DNA of 64,000 nucleotides, taken from assembly GCA_026545765.1 (NCBI GenBank), contig CM048841.1, positions 87,836,636 through 87,900,635 on the forward strand, read 5' to 3'. The position numbers and the translations under genes were made by a program. Each line of letters begins with the position of its first letter. The stretch's first letter is position 1. The notes beneath the pieces are model-generated. The model searched no databases. It was not told the origin of the DNA and saw only the letters and a list, made by a program, of their open reading frames with translations. This document shows, piece after piece, positions 9,923 through 20,838 of this stretch. The stretch is from Plantago major (Eukaryota; Streptophyta; Magnoliopsida; Lamiales; Plantaginaceae).

Positions 9923-12900
9923 AGAAGTGGGCAATGTTAGAGAAGCCTGGGAATGCTACATCATGTCAACCAGAGGAGCTTCAGTACCCGTTCTTTCGGT
10001 CACCAAAGGACCCCGGAGTCCTCCTGTGGCTCTTACTCCATTAAAGGAAGAAATTGGTGCTGGGTCGCTCAAGGAAAAGTTCCCTAAGACTGCCAGGATG
10101 GAACCTCATGAAGCCTTGAAAGAGGTCCAGTTGATTGAGGGGGATCCAGAGAAGGTAACACGAATCGGAACAGAGATGAGCACGGAGGTAGAGATGAAGC
10201 TCATCACATGTCTCCGAGACAATCGCGATATCTTTGCTTGGAGCACTGATGATCTTAAGGGGATAGACCCAAGGATCGCAGTTCACCGCCTGAACATGGA
10301 TCCAACGGTAAAACATATCCGACAAAAGAGGAAGGACTTTGGGCCTGTTCAGGATGCTATCATAGCAGGAGAGGTGGACAAGTTGATGAAAGCAGGACAT
10401 ATCGAGGAAGTCGGGTACTTTGACTGGGTCTGTAACGTGGTCCTCATTGAAAAAGCTCCAGGAAAGTGGAGAATGTGTAATGACTTCACTAGGCTTAACA
10501 AGTTTTGCCCAAAGGATCCTTATCGATTATCTCGCATAGACCAGCTAGTTGACTCCACCGCGGGATGTGCACTCCTAAGCTTCATGGATGCATATCAAGG
10601 CTTCTACCAAATCAGGATGGCCCAGGAAGACATCAAAAAGACGGCCTTATTCTTTGCGGCAGGAGGGGTCTACTGCTTCAAGGTCATACCATTTGGCCTC
10701 AAGAACGCAGGCGCTACATATCAACGACTGGTGAATAAGATGTTCAAAGAGGAGTTGGGCAAAACCATGGAAGTCTACGTGGACGACATGCTAGTAAAGA
10801 GCAAGACTGAAGAGGAGCACATCGAGCATCTCAATAAGTGCTTTTCCATCCTTAGGAAATATGGAATGAAGTTGAACCCTGAAAAGTGTACGTTTGGGGT
10901 AAAGGGAGGAAAGTTCCTTGGCTACATGGTCACGGAGAGAGGTATCAGCGCTAACCCGGAGAAAATAAAGGCAATCTTGGACTTACCACAGCCAAAGACA
11001 ATTAATGAAGTGCAGAAGCTTTTGGGAAGGGTGATGGCACTGAGCCGTTTTATCTCCAAATCCGTCGAGAAAAACTTACCTTTCTTCAAAATTCTAAGGA
11101 AAGGAGACAAGTTCGAGTGGACAAAGGAGTGCGAAGAGGCCTTGGATAACTTAAAAAGCTACCTCCTCTCACCACCCCTCTTGTCTAAACCACTAGAGGG
11201 CGAACCTCTCTACCTCTACCTAGCTACTACTGATGATGCTATGAGTTCTGTATTGGTGCGGATACAAGGAAATGACCACTTGCCGATCTACTACTTGAGC
11301 AAGGCCCTCGTGGGTTCTGATGCCATATATGTCAAGATCGAAAAGCTCGCCTTCGCTCTAGTTTACACTGCCCGCCGAATGAAGCCTTACTTCAAATCTC
11401 ACCGGATTGTGGTTCTCACCAATGAACCACTCAAACATGTCCTAGGCAAGCCGGATCAATCGGGACGCTTGTCCAAGTGGGCGATCGAGCTAAGTGAATA
11501 TGATATCGGGTACCAAGCTCCATCTGCCAAGAAGGCCCAAGTCCTTGCTGACTTCCTGGTAGATTATCCGGAGGAAACAGAAGAAGGAACCAAAAGTCCA
11601 CAGGAAGACGTGAGTCACGTCATGATCACTCAAGCGAAGGATACCCCGGAAGGGGAAAAGGCAAAAGAGAATGGGCCTAAAGAGGCACTCAGGAATAATT
11701 TCCAGCTTTGGACTAAGTATCAAGAACCCATGGATGATTCGTTAAGGGTGAGACACATGTTCCTCCTAGACGAAGCACCCGACACTTCGACACCTGCATC
11801 TTCCGACAAGAAGCAGGAAGACGAAAAGGTGCCTACTCTCGCAGCAGAAAGCAAATTGGGGAAAAAGGAATGTTGGATGTTACAAGTGGATGGATCTTCT
11901 ACTGGACGAATGGGAGGAATAAGAATTTTTCTTGAGAGTCCTGAAGGAGCCAAGCTGGAATACGCCATCACCCTCAACTTTAAAGTAACAAACAACGAGG
12001 CAGAGTACGAGGCACTCCTCACTGGCTTGAGGATGGCAAGAGCTCTTCAAGTGAAAAGAATCAAGGCTTACACAGATTCCCAGCTCATGGAATCCTAGTT
12101 TTATGGGTCCTTCGCTGCTAAAGGACCCAACATGATCAAGTACTTGGAACTTCTCAAGAAAGAGGTTGAGCACTTTGAAGTAATCACTCTTGAGCAATTC
12201 CACAGGGAATGGAACGAAAAAGCCGACGCCCTTTCCAAGTATGCCTCAGCCTTAGGAGCTCTAGACACGAGAAGTGTCATCCTGATGACTCTCACGGACT
12301 CCTCCCTGGCAAACCTTAATGGACAAGTCTTCCTCTTGAGCACTGAAAGAAGCTGGATGACTGACATATTTTACTATCTCAAGGATGGCTCTCTACCTTC
12401 AGATCCTAGAGAAGCAAGGAGGATCCTATGCCGAGCCAACAGATACTTCATCATGGGAGAGGATCTTTACAAGAGATCTTTCACCGGCACTCACATGAGA
12501 TGCCTAGGTCCCCAGGAGGCGAAGACTGTTATGGAGGAAATCCATGCGGGAAGTTGTGGGAGTCACTCCGGGGGACGAACTTTGGCTCAGAAGATCATAA
12601 GGCAAGGATACTATTGGCCTACCATTGATGCAAATGCTGCCAACTTCGCTCGTGCCTGTGAAGACTGCCAATACTATGCCAACATACCACATCGTCCGAC
12701 CAACCCTATGATTCCGTCAATCATAGCATGCGTATTTGACCAATGGGGCATAGACATAGTTGGTCCCTTTCCACGCGGAACTCATCAGAAGAAGTTCCTG
12801 ATCGTGGCGGTGGAATATTTCACCAAGTGGGTTGAGGCAGAAGCAGTTTCGACCATCACTGACAGCAGAGTACGGACGTTCATCTGGAAGAACATCATCT

Positions 12901-13574
12901 GCCGCTTCGGACTTCTAAGGGTTCTAGTCTCGGACAACGGGGCTCAGTTCTCCGGGGCAAGACTGAAAGAATGGCTCCAGTCTTTCAAAATAGAACAACG
13001 CTTCACTTCCGTTGGCTACCCCCAAGCCAATGGTCAAGTAGAAGCCACCAACAAGACCATCGTCAAGATTTTGGAGAAAAGGTTGAGGACTTCCCAAGAC
13101 AGTTGGGCAGATGATCTCGACGCAGTCCTTTGGGCACACAGGACGACGACTCGGACTTCCACACAGGAGACGCCCTTCTCCCTTGTCTACGGATCCAAGG
13201 CGGTCATCCCCTCGGAAGTAGTATTGGAGACCCAAAGGATCCAGCAATACAACCCAGCTGAGAATGAAGTCGCAAGGATCTACGACCTTGAGCTCCTTGA
13301 GAACAAACGGAGTGAGGCACTAGCTAGCATCCTTCGATACCAAGCCATGACTGCTCGAGCCTACAACAAGCGTGTCTTTCCCAAAGACATACAAGTCGGA
13401 GAATTAGTCCTCAGAAGAGCTGACATCCTAAGCAATGTTCTCAAGCCCAAATGGGAAGGACCTTACAAAGTTACTGGAGCCAGAATCAATGGGAGCTTCG
13501 AGCTAGAAGACGACCAAGGAAGAGCCTTGAAGAGAACCTGGAATGCTAAGAATCTGCAAAAGTTTTATGCTTAG
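9915..13574 (+). pseudogene. gypsy pol: RT, RNase H, second RNase H, integrase
   Basis: One frame from 9915 to 13574, broken once by TAG at 12096-12098. RT: WRMCNDFTRLNKFCPKD, SFMDAYQGFYQIRM and catalytic YVDDMLVKSKT (about 10770-10800). First RNase H: about 11200-11560, including VLTNEPLKHVLGKPDQSGRL. Second, archaeal-type RNase H: CWMLQVDGSSTGRMGG, NNEAEYEALLTGL and AYTDSQL (11870-12090); the stop falls inside this domain. Integrase: zinc-binding HSGGRTLAQKI..CEDC (about 12560-12670), then catalytic core GIDIVGPFPRG, SDNGAQFSG and NGQVEATNKTI (D, D, E present). The C-terminus ends with LKPKWEGPYKV and LQKFYA. Except for the stop the domains look complete. The double RNase H places it in the Tat lineage. 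Confidence 0.93.
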
Positions 13575-15803
13575 GTTAACACTTCGAAAAAAGACTACGT
13601 CAGTTATTAAAGTTTTTGTCATTTTCTTTGTCCGGCCTCGAAGCCCACCAATTGTACTTGAATTTCCGTCAAATCAATACAACTTTTTGCCAGGCAAGAA
13701 AGCTATATTCACACAAACACACTGCCTCGGACCATTCACAAAGGTCCGAGCCAATTGATTCAACAAATATTTGAGAAATCAATTTCTCGACAAGATTGAC
13801 TTATACCAGCCAGTTCGGATGAAGTGATATAACGAGCCAAAGAAAGAAGGTGCAAACACTCAAAAGACCTTGTATCATTCGAAAATTACAAATTACAAAA
13901 TTACAAACTTCGGATACACCCGTCCGAGTCACGTAAAACATAGCGATAATCTACATCGTTCTTTACAATACAAACACGCAGTTCTTGGCGGCATATTCAA
14001 CATCTGGAACAGTAAAGCATATCTGTTCCGAAGCCAAGCGTCCGAGGCAAGACAGGAACAGCACGAATGTCCGAAACGGGAGTCCTTCTTGGATAACGGT
14101 CCTATGCGTTCCGAAGCAGAATAGCCAGCAAACGGAAACTCACCTTCCGAACCAAACTTATGATGACACGACGACATCGGTCGTGTTTTCCCAGTCACTA
14201 AAAGAAACCTTAGTAACTGGCAAAACGCGACATATGCGATCAGACCAACTTAAGATGGTTCGACCGCATTAGCAGTAGAACTCGTGTAGAGACTTCCGAA
14301 TCACACAAGCCTGACTTCGGGACAAAGAGTCCGAGTGACAATTGATGCCACGGAGACGCAATCAATGGGTTTTCCACAGCTTCCACCAAAACCACTTTCT
14401 CGGGAACAGATACCCAATGCGAGAAAATGGTAAATGGTGGAAGGAGCTGATAGTCCATAAGTTGGATCATCCGAAACAGATGTCTAGTAGCTCCCGGAAC
14501 CAGCGAGCTAGCCTGCTTCCCCAGGGCTCAAGTCGTTGACACAAACTACAGCCCTGAAGAAAGAAGGTTAGCACGACGATCCGAGGAGAAGCACTTCCGA
14601 TAAGAATAATCAAAGGAATGGAGTTTTCCGAATGCGAAAATGTTTGGTAATCCCCCGAGCCATCGAGCTAGTCTGCTTCCCCGGGGCTCAAGCTGTTGGT
14701 ACCAACCACAGCCCCGGAGAAAGAAGACTAACCCGGCGATCCGAGGAAGAGGCTGACAAGTATTTGAAGAACCTTGGAACCAGGGAGTTAATCTGCTCCA
14801 CCGGGGCTCAAGTCGTTGGTACGAACTACAACCTTGGAGAAAAAAGATTAGCATGACGATCCGAAAGAGAGTGATTCCGAGTGACTTGATTTCATCGTCC
14901 CCAGCATGGTCCGACCCCAAGGGATTTCCGGACCCCTGAAAAACCCTCAGAGGCGGATCACGCATAGGAACGTTGGAATCAACCCACCTGTCAGACATCC
15001 GGACCCCAGGATCCGGACCACCTATTACTATAAAAGGGATGGAATGATCTGATGAAAAGTCGTACAATCCAGGGGTATATATAGAAGTGGCGAGCCAATC
15101 ACCACTCGACACGTGGCACATGACAGTTGGCGATGGGCTTGGGCCTGGACTTGGGCCCAACAATTGGGCCGCTATTGGGCCAACCCGAGTCTTTTCGCAC
15201 TTTCGGCCTTATTGGGAGAATAATTTTGAACTGTTACCCACTCGGATCCCTTAGCCCGAGGCGCCAAACGTGATCCGTAGCCCACACTCAACTTTTTTGG
15301 AACGTCTCCTTTTTTACCAACTTTCCACAAGTCCAAAACGACTCGGAACAGTACACCGTGTCGCTACAAATCAGGCAAGATTTATGACATCCGAATCATT
15401 CCTGTTTACTTAGGGGGATTAACATTTGGAGCTACGACTCGGACAAACGCCTTATCCGACCGACCCATGAGTCAACCAATTGAGAATTATATTATTTTGG
15501 GAAGATTTGGCCTCGTGGACTCGGATCCATGACCCAAGAAAACCGAGCCAACGAAACTTGGGTTACTGATTTATCTTATAAATTCGACACACAATGAGAA
15601 GCATGCATTTGAAAAGGAAATAACACAAGCAAATGATAAGAGTTGACCCGAGCCATCACCGAGCCCGAACCAATGCCATGGATACCGAATCGAATGTGCA
15701 AATTCGACAAAAATTATCCATACAAAAACAGCGGTAACAAAGAAACAACATCGTCTTAAGGTCCGAAGACCAGGGTTACAGACTTCCAGGGCATACCCCG
15801 TCT
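13575..15803. other. gypsy post-pol non-coding region
   Basis: No convincing coding sequence between the integrase stop and the end of the antisense frame. The DNA is less AT-rich than the surrounding genome and full of short TCCGA/TCGGA words, as in the LTRs. It includes a three-unit diverged repeat at 14496-14866, annotated separately. Confidence 0.6.
14496..14866 (+). repeat. three diverged tandem units of about 90 bp
   Basis: Units at 14496-14587, 14655-14747 and 14775-14866 share the pattern GAGCTAG-CTGCTTCCCC-GGGGCTCAAG-GTTGGTAC-AACTACA-GAGAAAGAAG-TTAGCACGACGATCCGA with substitutions. Start-to-start distances are 159 and 120 bases. A short self-complementary core (CCCCGGGGCTC) lies in each. 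They sit between integrase and the antisense frame of the gypsy element. Confidence 0.85.
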
Positions 15804-18800
15804 TCATTCTCTCTGCCACTCGGATGAGCCAGCCTGAGTTCCGGAGGGGCTTCCAATCTCCTTTTCCGGAGGCGCTTGCTCTCGCTTTTTGGCTTCCTGG
15901 GCCAACATCCTCTCCCTTCGAGACTGCAACTCTTTCAGGAAGCCGGGGCATTGCTGCATCAAGTCCAGATCCCGATCGAAACCATGGACAGGCCCGGGCA
16001 AAGTCAGCCAGTCTTGGTTGTGCTCCACGTGATCCTCCAAGGGAACGAAGACACTAGACATCAGCAATCGGGGCACGAACTGCGGAAGGTACGGACCACC
16101 ATGGTCGAATTTCTTGTCTTCCGTCTCATCACAGAACAACTCCATAAACTCGCATTGGAGCAAGTCTTCGTCCGAGACACCCTCCGGAGCAAACTCCGAG
16201 CCATCGGCCTCTTTGAAAGCAGAAATGCCTTCAGCCTCCATGTCACAGCCACTCGGGATCCAACCCTTCCGCCGGAACTACCCTACAGCTGCATCGAAAC
16301 CATCCTGCCGAGCCTCGTCATACTTGGACTCAAACAAGAACTTGCAGGAGTCCGACCCCAAGAAATCCCGGACAGTCTTCGTCCGGACCTTGAAGAGCTC
16401 ATTGAGCATCATGTCTTTGAAGCTCCGGGAGACACTGACGTACTCATCCACGCTATCCTGATGCACTTTCAAATCCTTCTCTAGCGCTAGGATGGCACTT
16501 TTCAGCTTGGCCGTCTCCGATTCGGCCTCCTTTTTGGCAGCAAGGGTCTTCTTACCGACCTTTCGACGCCGCTCAACTTAGACGTCTCTATCGCCCGAGC
16601 AGCCTCAGCCTTAGCCAGATCCTCCTCCATCGTGGCCCTCCGACCCGCCACTTGAGCACGCAGCAAACGGCGGTGAGCTAAATCGACCAACATTGAAAAA
16701 TTAAAAACATAGTTCCGAACCAAAGAAAGTTGACGTACTTCGACAATAAAAAATTCAAGAGACTTACCTTTCGGTGAGTTGCGGTCAACTCCGCAATTCG
16801 ATCCAGTTCCGTGGCAGCAACCAACCGAGCCACCTCAGCATCCAACTCTGGCTCCGGCTCACTACTCATCTTTCCCTTGCCCTTCCTGGCCGGAGGGAAC
16901 GGACCTTCGGATGGACGCTTTTGTCCGGCTGCAGCACTCGAACCACTGGCAGGTGGGTCCCGAGACACAGACCTCGAAGGTTTCTTGGCCCCCTTCGAGC
17001 CAGCCACCTTACCCTTGTCCGGGGTGGGTATCGTCTGGGCCTCCTCGCCCGCTGCGGCCCTCCGAGTGTCCTCCACTCGGAAAGTGGCAGCATTCCGAGG
17101 CTCTTCCATGGGCAGCACAGTGGACGTCTTGATGATTTGGGTTCGGGTACCCTCCTCCATCTCCTTCCGTTGAGCGACATTTTGTTTTCGCTTCAGCTCC
17201 CGCATGGTGGACAAGGTGTACTCGAACCAAAGATCTGCACATCCGAAGGACAATAAGTTATACATGATAACAAAATTTTTATCCACAACTACAAACAAAG
17301 AAATAAAGGGACCATCGACTCGGATGACCGACCACGTGACCGAATGAGGAAGAACATACTCAGATCCTTCTTCCCGTCACAAAAACTTGGCTCCGAAAAG
17401 CCAGCTAGATAGGGAAGGGGTTGGCATATCAATCCCCGGAAAAAATATTTCTCCGGATCTTGATTCCGGTGGAGAGCTTGCATCCACAAAGGGACGTTCC
17501 GAGCCGGAGGTTTCCAGTTCGGCAGCCTGCCTCGGAAAAACTTCTTCTCAAAACTCCATTGGGTCCTTTCCGCTTCGGATTGACCCTGTTTCAGAGCGGG
17601 CCGGACGAAAATATATCTCTTCCACCAATTTATTCCCAGGGAGGAGAGCGGATCGACGAAAAAAGTATATGCTTGGCGACACACCAGCGTATAGAACAAA
17701 GTATTCCTATTACTTACACTAACACTAAACAACTTCCGGAAGTTATCAAAAGTAACAGGGATGCCCTTATATTTACACATCACCCCGAAGCACATCAGAT
17801 TTCCAAGAGAATTGGGGATGATTTGATGAGGACTTAACCCCATGTCGTTCAAAATGTCCAAAAACTCGGACGCCACTGGCAAACGCCACCCGCAGTGAAT
17901 TAAGACTTATCTCAGGCACGCACATATACCCCGGAGGCGGATTGTAAAAAGCGTGCGACTCATCCGGAATGAGGATCTCCACGGACTCCGAAATCTCATA
18001 CTTCCTTCGAAGTTCCTCCACCTCCTCGGCCATCACAATCGAAGGGCACGTGGGCAATGTACCTTCCTCGTTCAGTTCACCCTCCGGATCGGGATGAGTT
18101 ACATCGTCCCTCGTCCGAGGGAATTTCACCCGGAACATGTCTTCACCCTTCTTAAGCCCCTCGGGCAACTCCTCGTTGGACCGTTGACGACTCGTACCCG
18201 CTTGCCCAGCTGACTCCCTCCGGAAAACATGGGCGGACAGCATTTCTTCCTCTTCTTCCTCCTCGGAACTGACATTGTCAGTCCGACCCTCCTCCTCCAC
18301 TTTGTCATCCCCGGACGATAAACTCAGCTCTACCACCGTCCGAAGGGGAACAACAACCTGGACTCGATGCTTGACACCTTCTTCGAACATACCCAACTCG
18401 GGTGGTGCCTCGGAGGTATCATGCACCTCCTCGATGTTAGGCTCCCGCGGATCCGGAACGAACGGCACTCAGTTAGGGTTACTCCTAAAATTATAACCTA
18501 GGTTGCGAATGAGGGATCGAATCTCTACCGGGAGTTCGGGCTCCTTCCCAGCACGGCGCGGACGGAGAGCCCCTATGGTCCTAGAGCTTGTCTCTTGAAC
18601 AACACCAGCACCCTGCACATTAGAGACTTGCAGGTAATCCCGATGCTTCGGAGACCCTGAACCCGGCTCGGACGAGGAGAATGCTCCAGCTCTACTGAAT
18701 CATCCCCACCAACAATATCAATCTCCTCGGAGCTGTCTGATAGGGACAACACGTCGGAGTCATATCCTTCAGCCTCGGATCGGTTCTGACTATCACTCTC

Positions 18801-18863
18801 GGACATCTTAGGGAAAGGAGAAAACAATTTCGTAAGCTTTAAGATGGCAGTCCGAGAGGCCAT
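15804..18863 (-). pseudogene. antisense spliced frame in the gypsy element (putative gypsy type transposon domain)
   Basis: Opposite to gag-pol, minus-strand frames run from ATG 18863 to a stop at 15804. An acidic N-terminal part (SDSQNRSEAEGYDSD, EEEEEEEM) is followed at 17290-17880 by a globular segment (ASEFLDILNDMGLSPHQIIP, LGNLMCFGVMCKYKGIPVTF, WWKRYIFVRP) that resembles Pfam PF04195, the plant 'putative gypsy type transposon' domain. Then come a Lys/Pro-rich linker, a coiled-coil-like segment (AEAARAIETSKL) and an acidic tail (EGVSDEDLLQCEF). Two canonical introns fit: about 17362-17236 and 16768-16681. At least two frameshifts (near 18640 and 17890) and a stop near 18471 break it. Extra antisense frames are known from some Tat elements; the role of the protein is unknown. 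Confidence 0.75.
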
Positions 18864-19930
18864 TTATGTATATTAAAAAAGGAAAAATTTTAAGTTCGGA
18901 GGATAGAAAACGACTCTACCGGACGAAGTTAGTTCTGAGTTAGTAAGATGTTGATTCGGTGTTAGTCAACATAGCCAAGTCACACTACGGTTATTACCAA
19001 CTATAGCCTACGTAACATGGGCACACATCCGAACAGAACATATATCCAACAAAAACGAAACAACAAACAAGGAAATTTGACAACCATGCAACGAAACAAG
19101 CAACTTACTTGTACTCGGATGGTTGGATTGAAGGCAGCTGACTTCCCACAAAACCACGCACTACGGACTTCTTCTTACTCGCCTCGGATGGATTGCAGTT
19201 GCTTCGGATGTACTGAAATACAAAAATCTTCTCTCTAAAAAGTGTTGGAATGAAAGCGACTAGGCCCCTATTTATAGAGGGCTAAATCTGGAACTCCAAC
19301 CGTCACGATTTTTTGGGGTTAAATCCCAATCGTAGATCAAAATTCATCCAACGGTGTAGTACAACAATACCAAGTGAAATGACGAACTGGTACAAAAAAC
19401 TTACCTTGCGATGACAAAGACGCATACAACAAACTCCCCCACTCTCGGGAGGAGGACACCGCTCAGCCTTCGGATGGTCAGCCATCCGGTGCCTCGGAAC
19501 CTTTCTTGGCAAAGGCTGATCTCACTCACTAACATACGGACCCTCGTCCGTTCGGATGTCTTTCTTCGGACGTTCCCTTCACAAAGACTTTGGTCCGGAT
19601 AAGACATTCATCTGCAGATCATCCCGTCACCTACCGAAGGTATAACTCCGGCGTTCTCAGTCTACACTTAATCTCGCTTACAAATACCCTTTTCTTTCTT
19701 AACTTTGTTGCACTCCGAGCCTTTTCCCTCGGACAACAACAAAAGAATGAAAGAAGGGGGGGGGGGGGGGGGTTGGGGAGATTAAGTTAAGGACTATACG
19801 AAGCACGGATTACACCTTTTTTCTGCTTACGAGAGACGGATTAGACCAAGAAGCAAACCATCCTTTTCACTCTCAACCAATAGTTCCACAACTATCTTCT
19901 ACCAAGATACTTGAAAATTAGGGGGACATA
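18864..19930. other. gypsy region between antisense frame and 3' LTR, with polypurine tract
   Basis: No supported coding sequence. It should contain the promoter and 5' UTR of the antisense frame. A run of about 17 G lies at 19756-19772. The last bases (AATTAGGGGGACATA, ending at 19930) form the polypurine tract that primes plus-strand synthesis, directly against the 3' LTR. Confidence 0.7.
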
Positions 19931-20833
19931 TGTTAATACAAAAATATGTCTAATCCGTCATAGGCGCATTTGGAACGAATCCTAAGGCGTCCCAAGTTGT
20001 CTGAGGATCCGAGACACTGTGATCCGACCCTAAGGTCCAATCCTAGGCCCCTCAGGTCCGACCCATCCAGGTCCGACCCATCCTGGAGGAGAAGGACAGA
20101 GGGCTGAGCGATAAGGTCGACCCCTCCAAAGGGTCAGAACCATGGGGTCCAACCCGGACGACCATCCGGATCCAACATGACAATCTCACAAGCAACCAAG
20201 TAAACTGGCACTAGAGAGTAAGGAGGTCCGAGCCACAAGGTCCGAATCGGAGGAGTCGGACAAACTTATGGGAGTGCCCCACAGACAACCCAATACGTTC
20301 CGGACAAAACGTCCGGGCCAACCTCTTGGGACCTTGACCCGCAGCAGACTGTATCAAAACCTCTAAAACTCTCACGATAATGACTAAACTACCCCTAAAA
20401 GCCCAAAGTGGTATGGGGCAAGTGTCATTATTGGGCTATGGGCCTAATCAAGCCTTGGTGGCTCGATCAAGGCCTTACACTTGGAACGATCCAGAGGAGT
20501 CCTTCCTCTTTGAGAAATTCCTATATATATGGCACACTTTCCCGTGTTAAAGAGGTAAGTCAAGTCGCCCTTACGAAACTAATCCCGAGCATTATACAGA
20601 GCAGATCTTCAGTCTCTCTTAAGTAAAGTCTCTAACCGGTTTGACACTTAGCAAATCGGGTCCTAACCCCCCCCCCCCCCCCAAGTCACTTGTGCAGGTT
20701 CTTACCAAGCTTAGGATCTCAGGCTCTAGCGCGTTGGCTCTTACTCAGTACGAAGCTTCTTACCCAGGGATACCTTGGTCATCACTTGTAGGTTGAATAA
20801 TCTCTAAGTGGTTGGGGGACTTTACCCTCAACA
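19931..20833 (+). repeat. 3' LTR of the gypsy element
   Basis: 903-bp copy of 6538-7419, beginning TGTTAATAC and ending CAACA. It differs by substitutions, by an extra copy of an AGGTCCGACCCATCC-like word near 20056-20090, and by several losses near 20100-20150. The run of C is at about 20667-20682. Confidence 0.93.
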
Positions 20834-20838
20834 CGTAG

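Larger units (their letters stand above)
6538..20833 (+). mobile_element. complete Ty3/gypsy LTR retrotransposon, Tat-type
   Basis: A 14.3-kb element with both LTRs, a primer binding site, gag, protease, RT, two RNase H domains, integrase, a 6-kb post-pol region with an antisense reading frame, and a polypurine tract. Both LTRs begin TGTTAAT and end CAACA. Flanking pentamers are GGTAG (6533-6537) and CGTAG (20834-20838), a target-site duplication with one mismatch. A second, archaeal-type RNase H after the usual one, together with an extra 3' frame, is known from the plant Tat lineage (Ogre, Retand, Grande). The coding region carries three in-frame stops and two frameshifts, so this copy cannot act alone. 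LTR differences and indels suggest a moderately old insertion. Confidence 0.95.

Noticed and set aside
16774..17256. Plus-strand open frames opposite the antisense gypsy gene
   Set aside because: They are shadows of the minus-strand Pro/Arg-rich linker. Only the minus strand shows a recognisable domain and splice sites.
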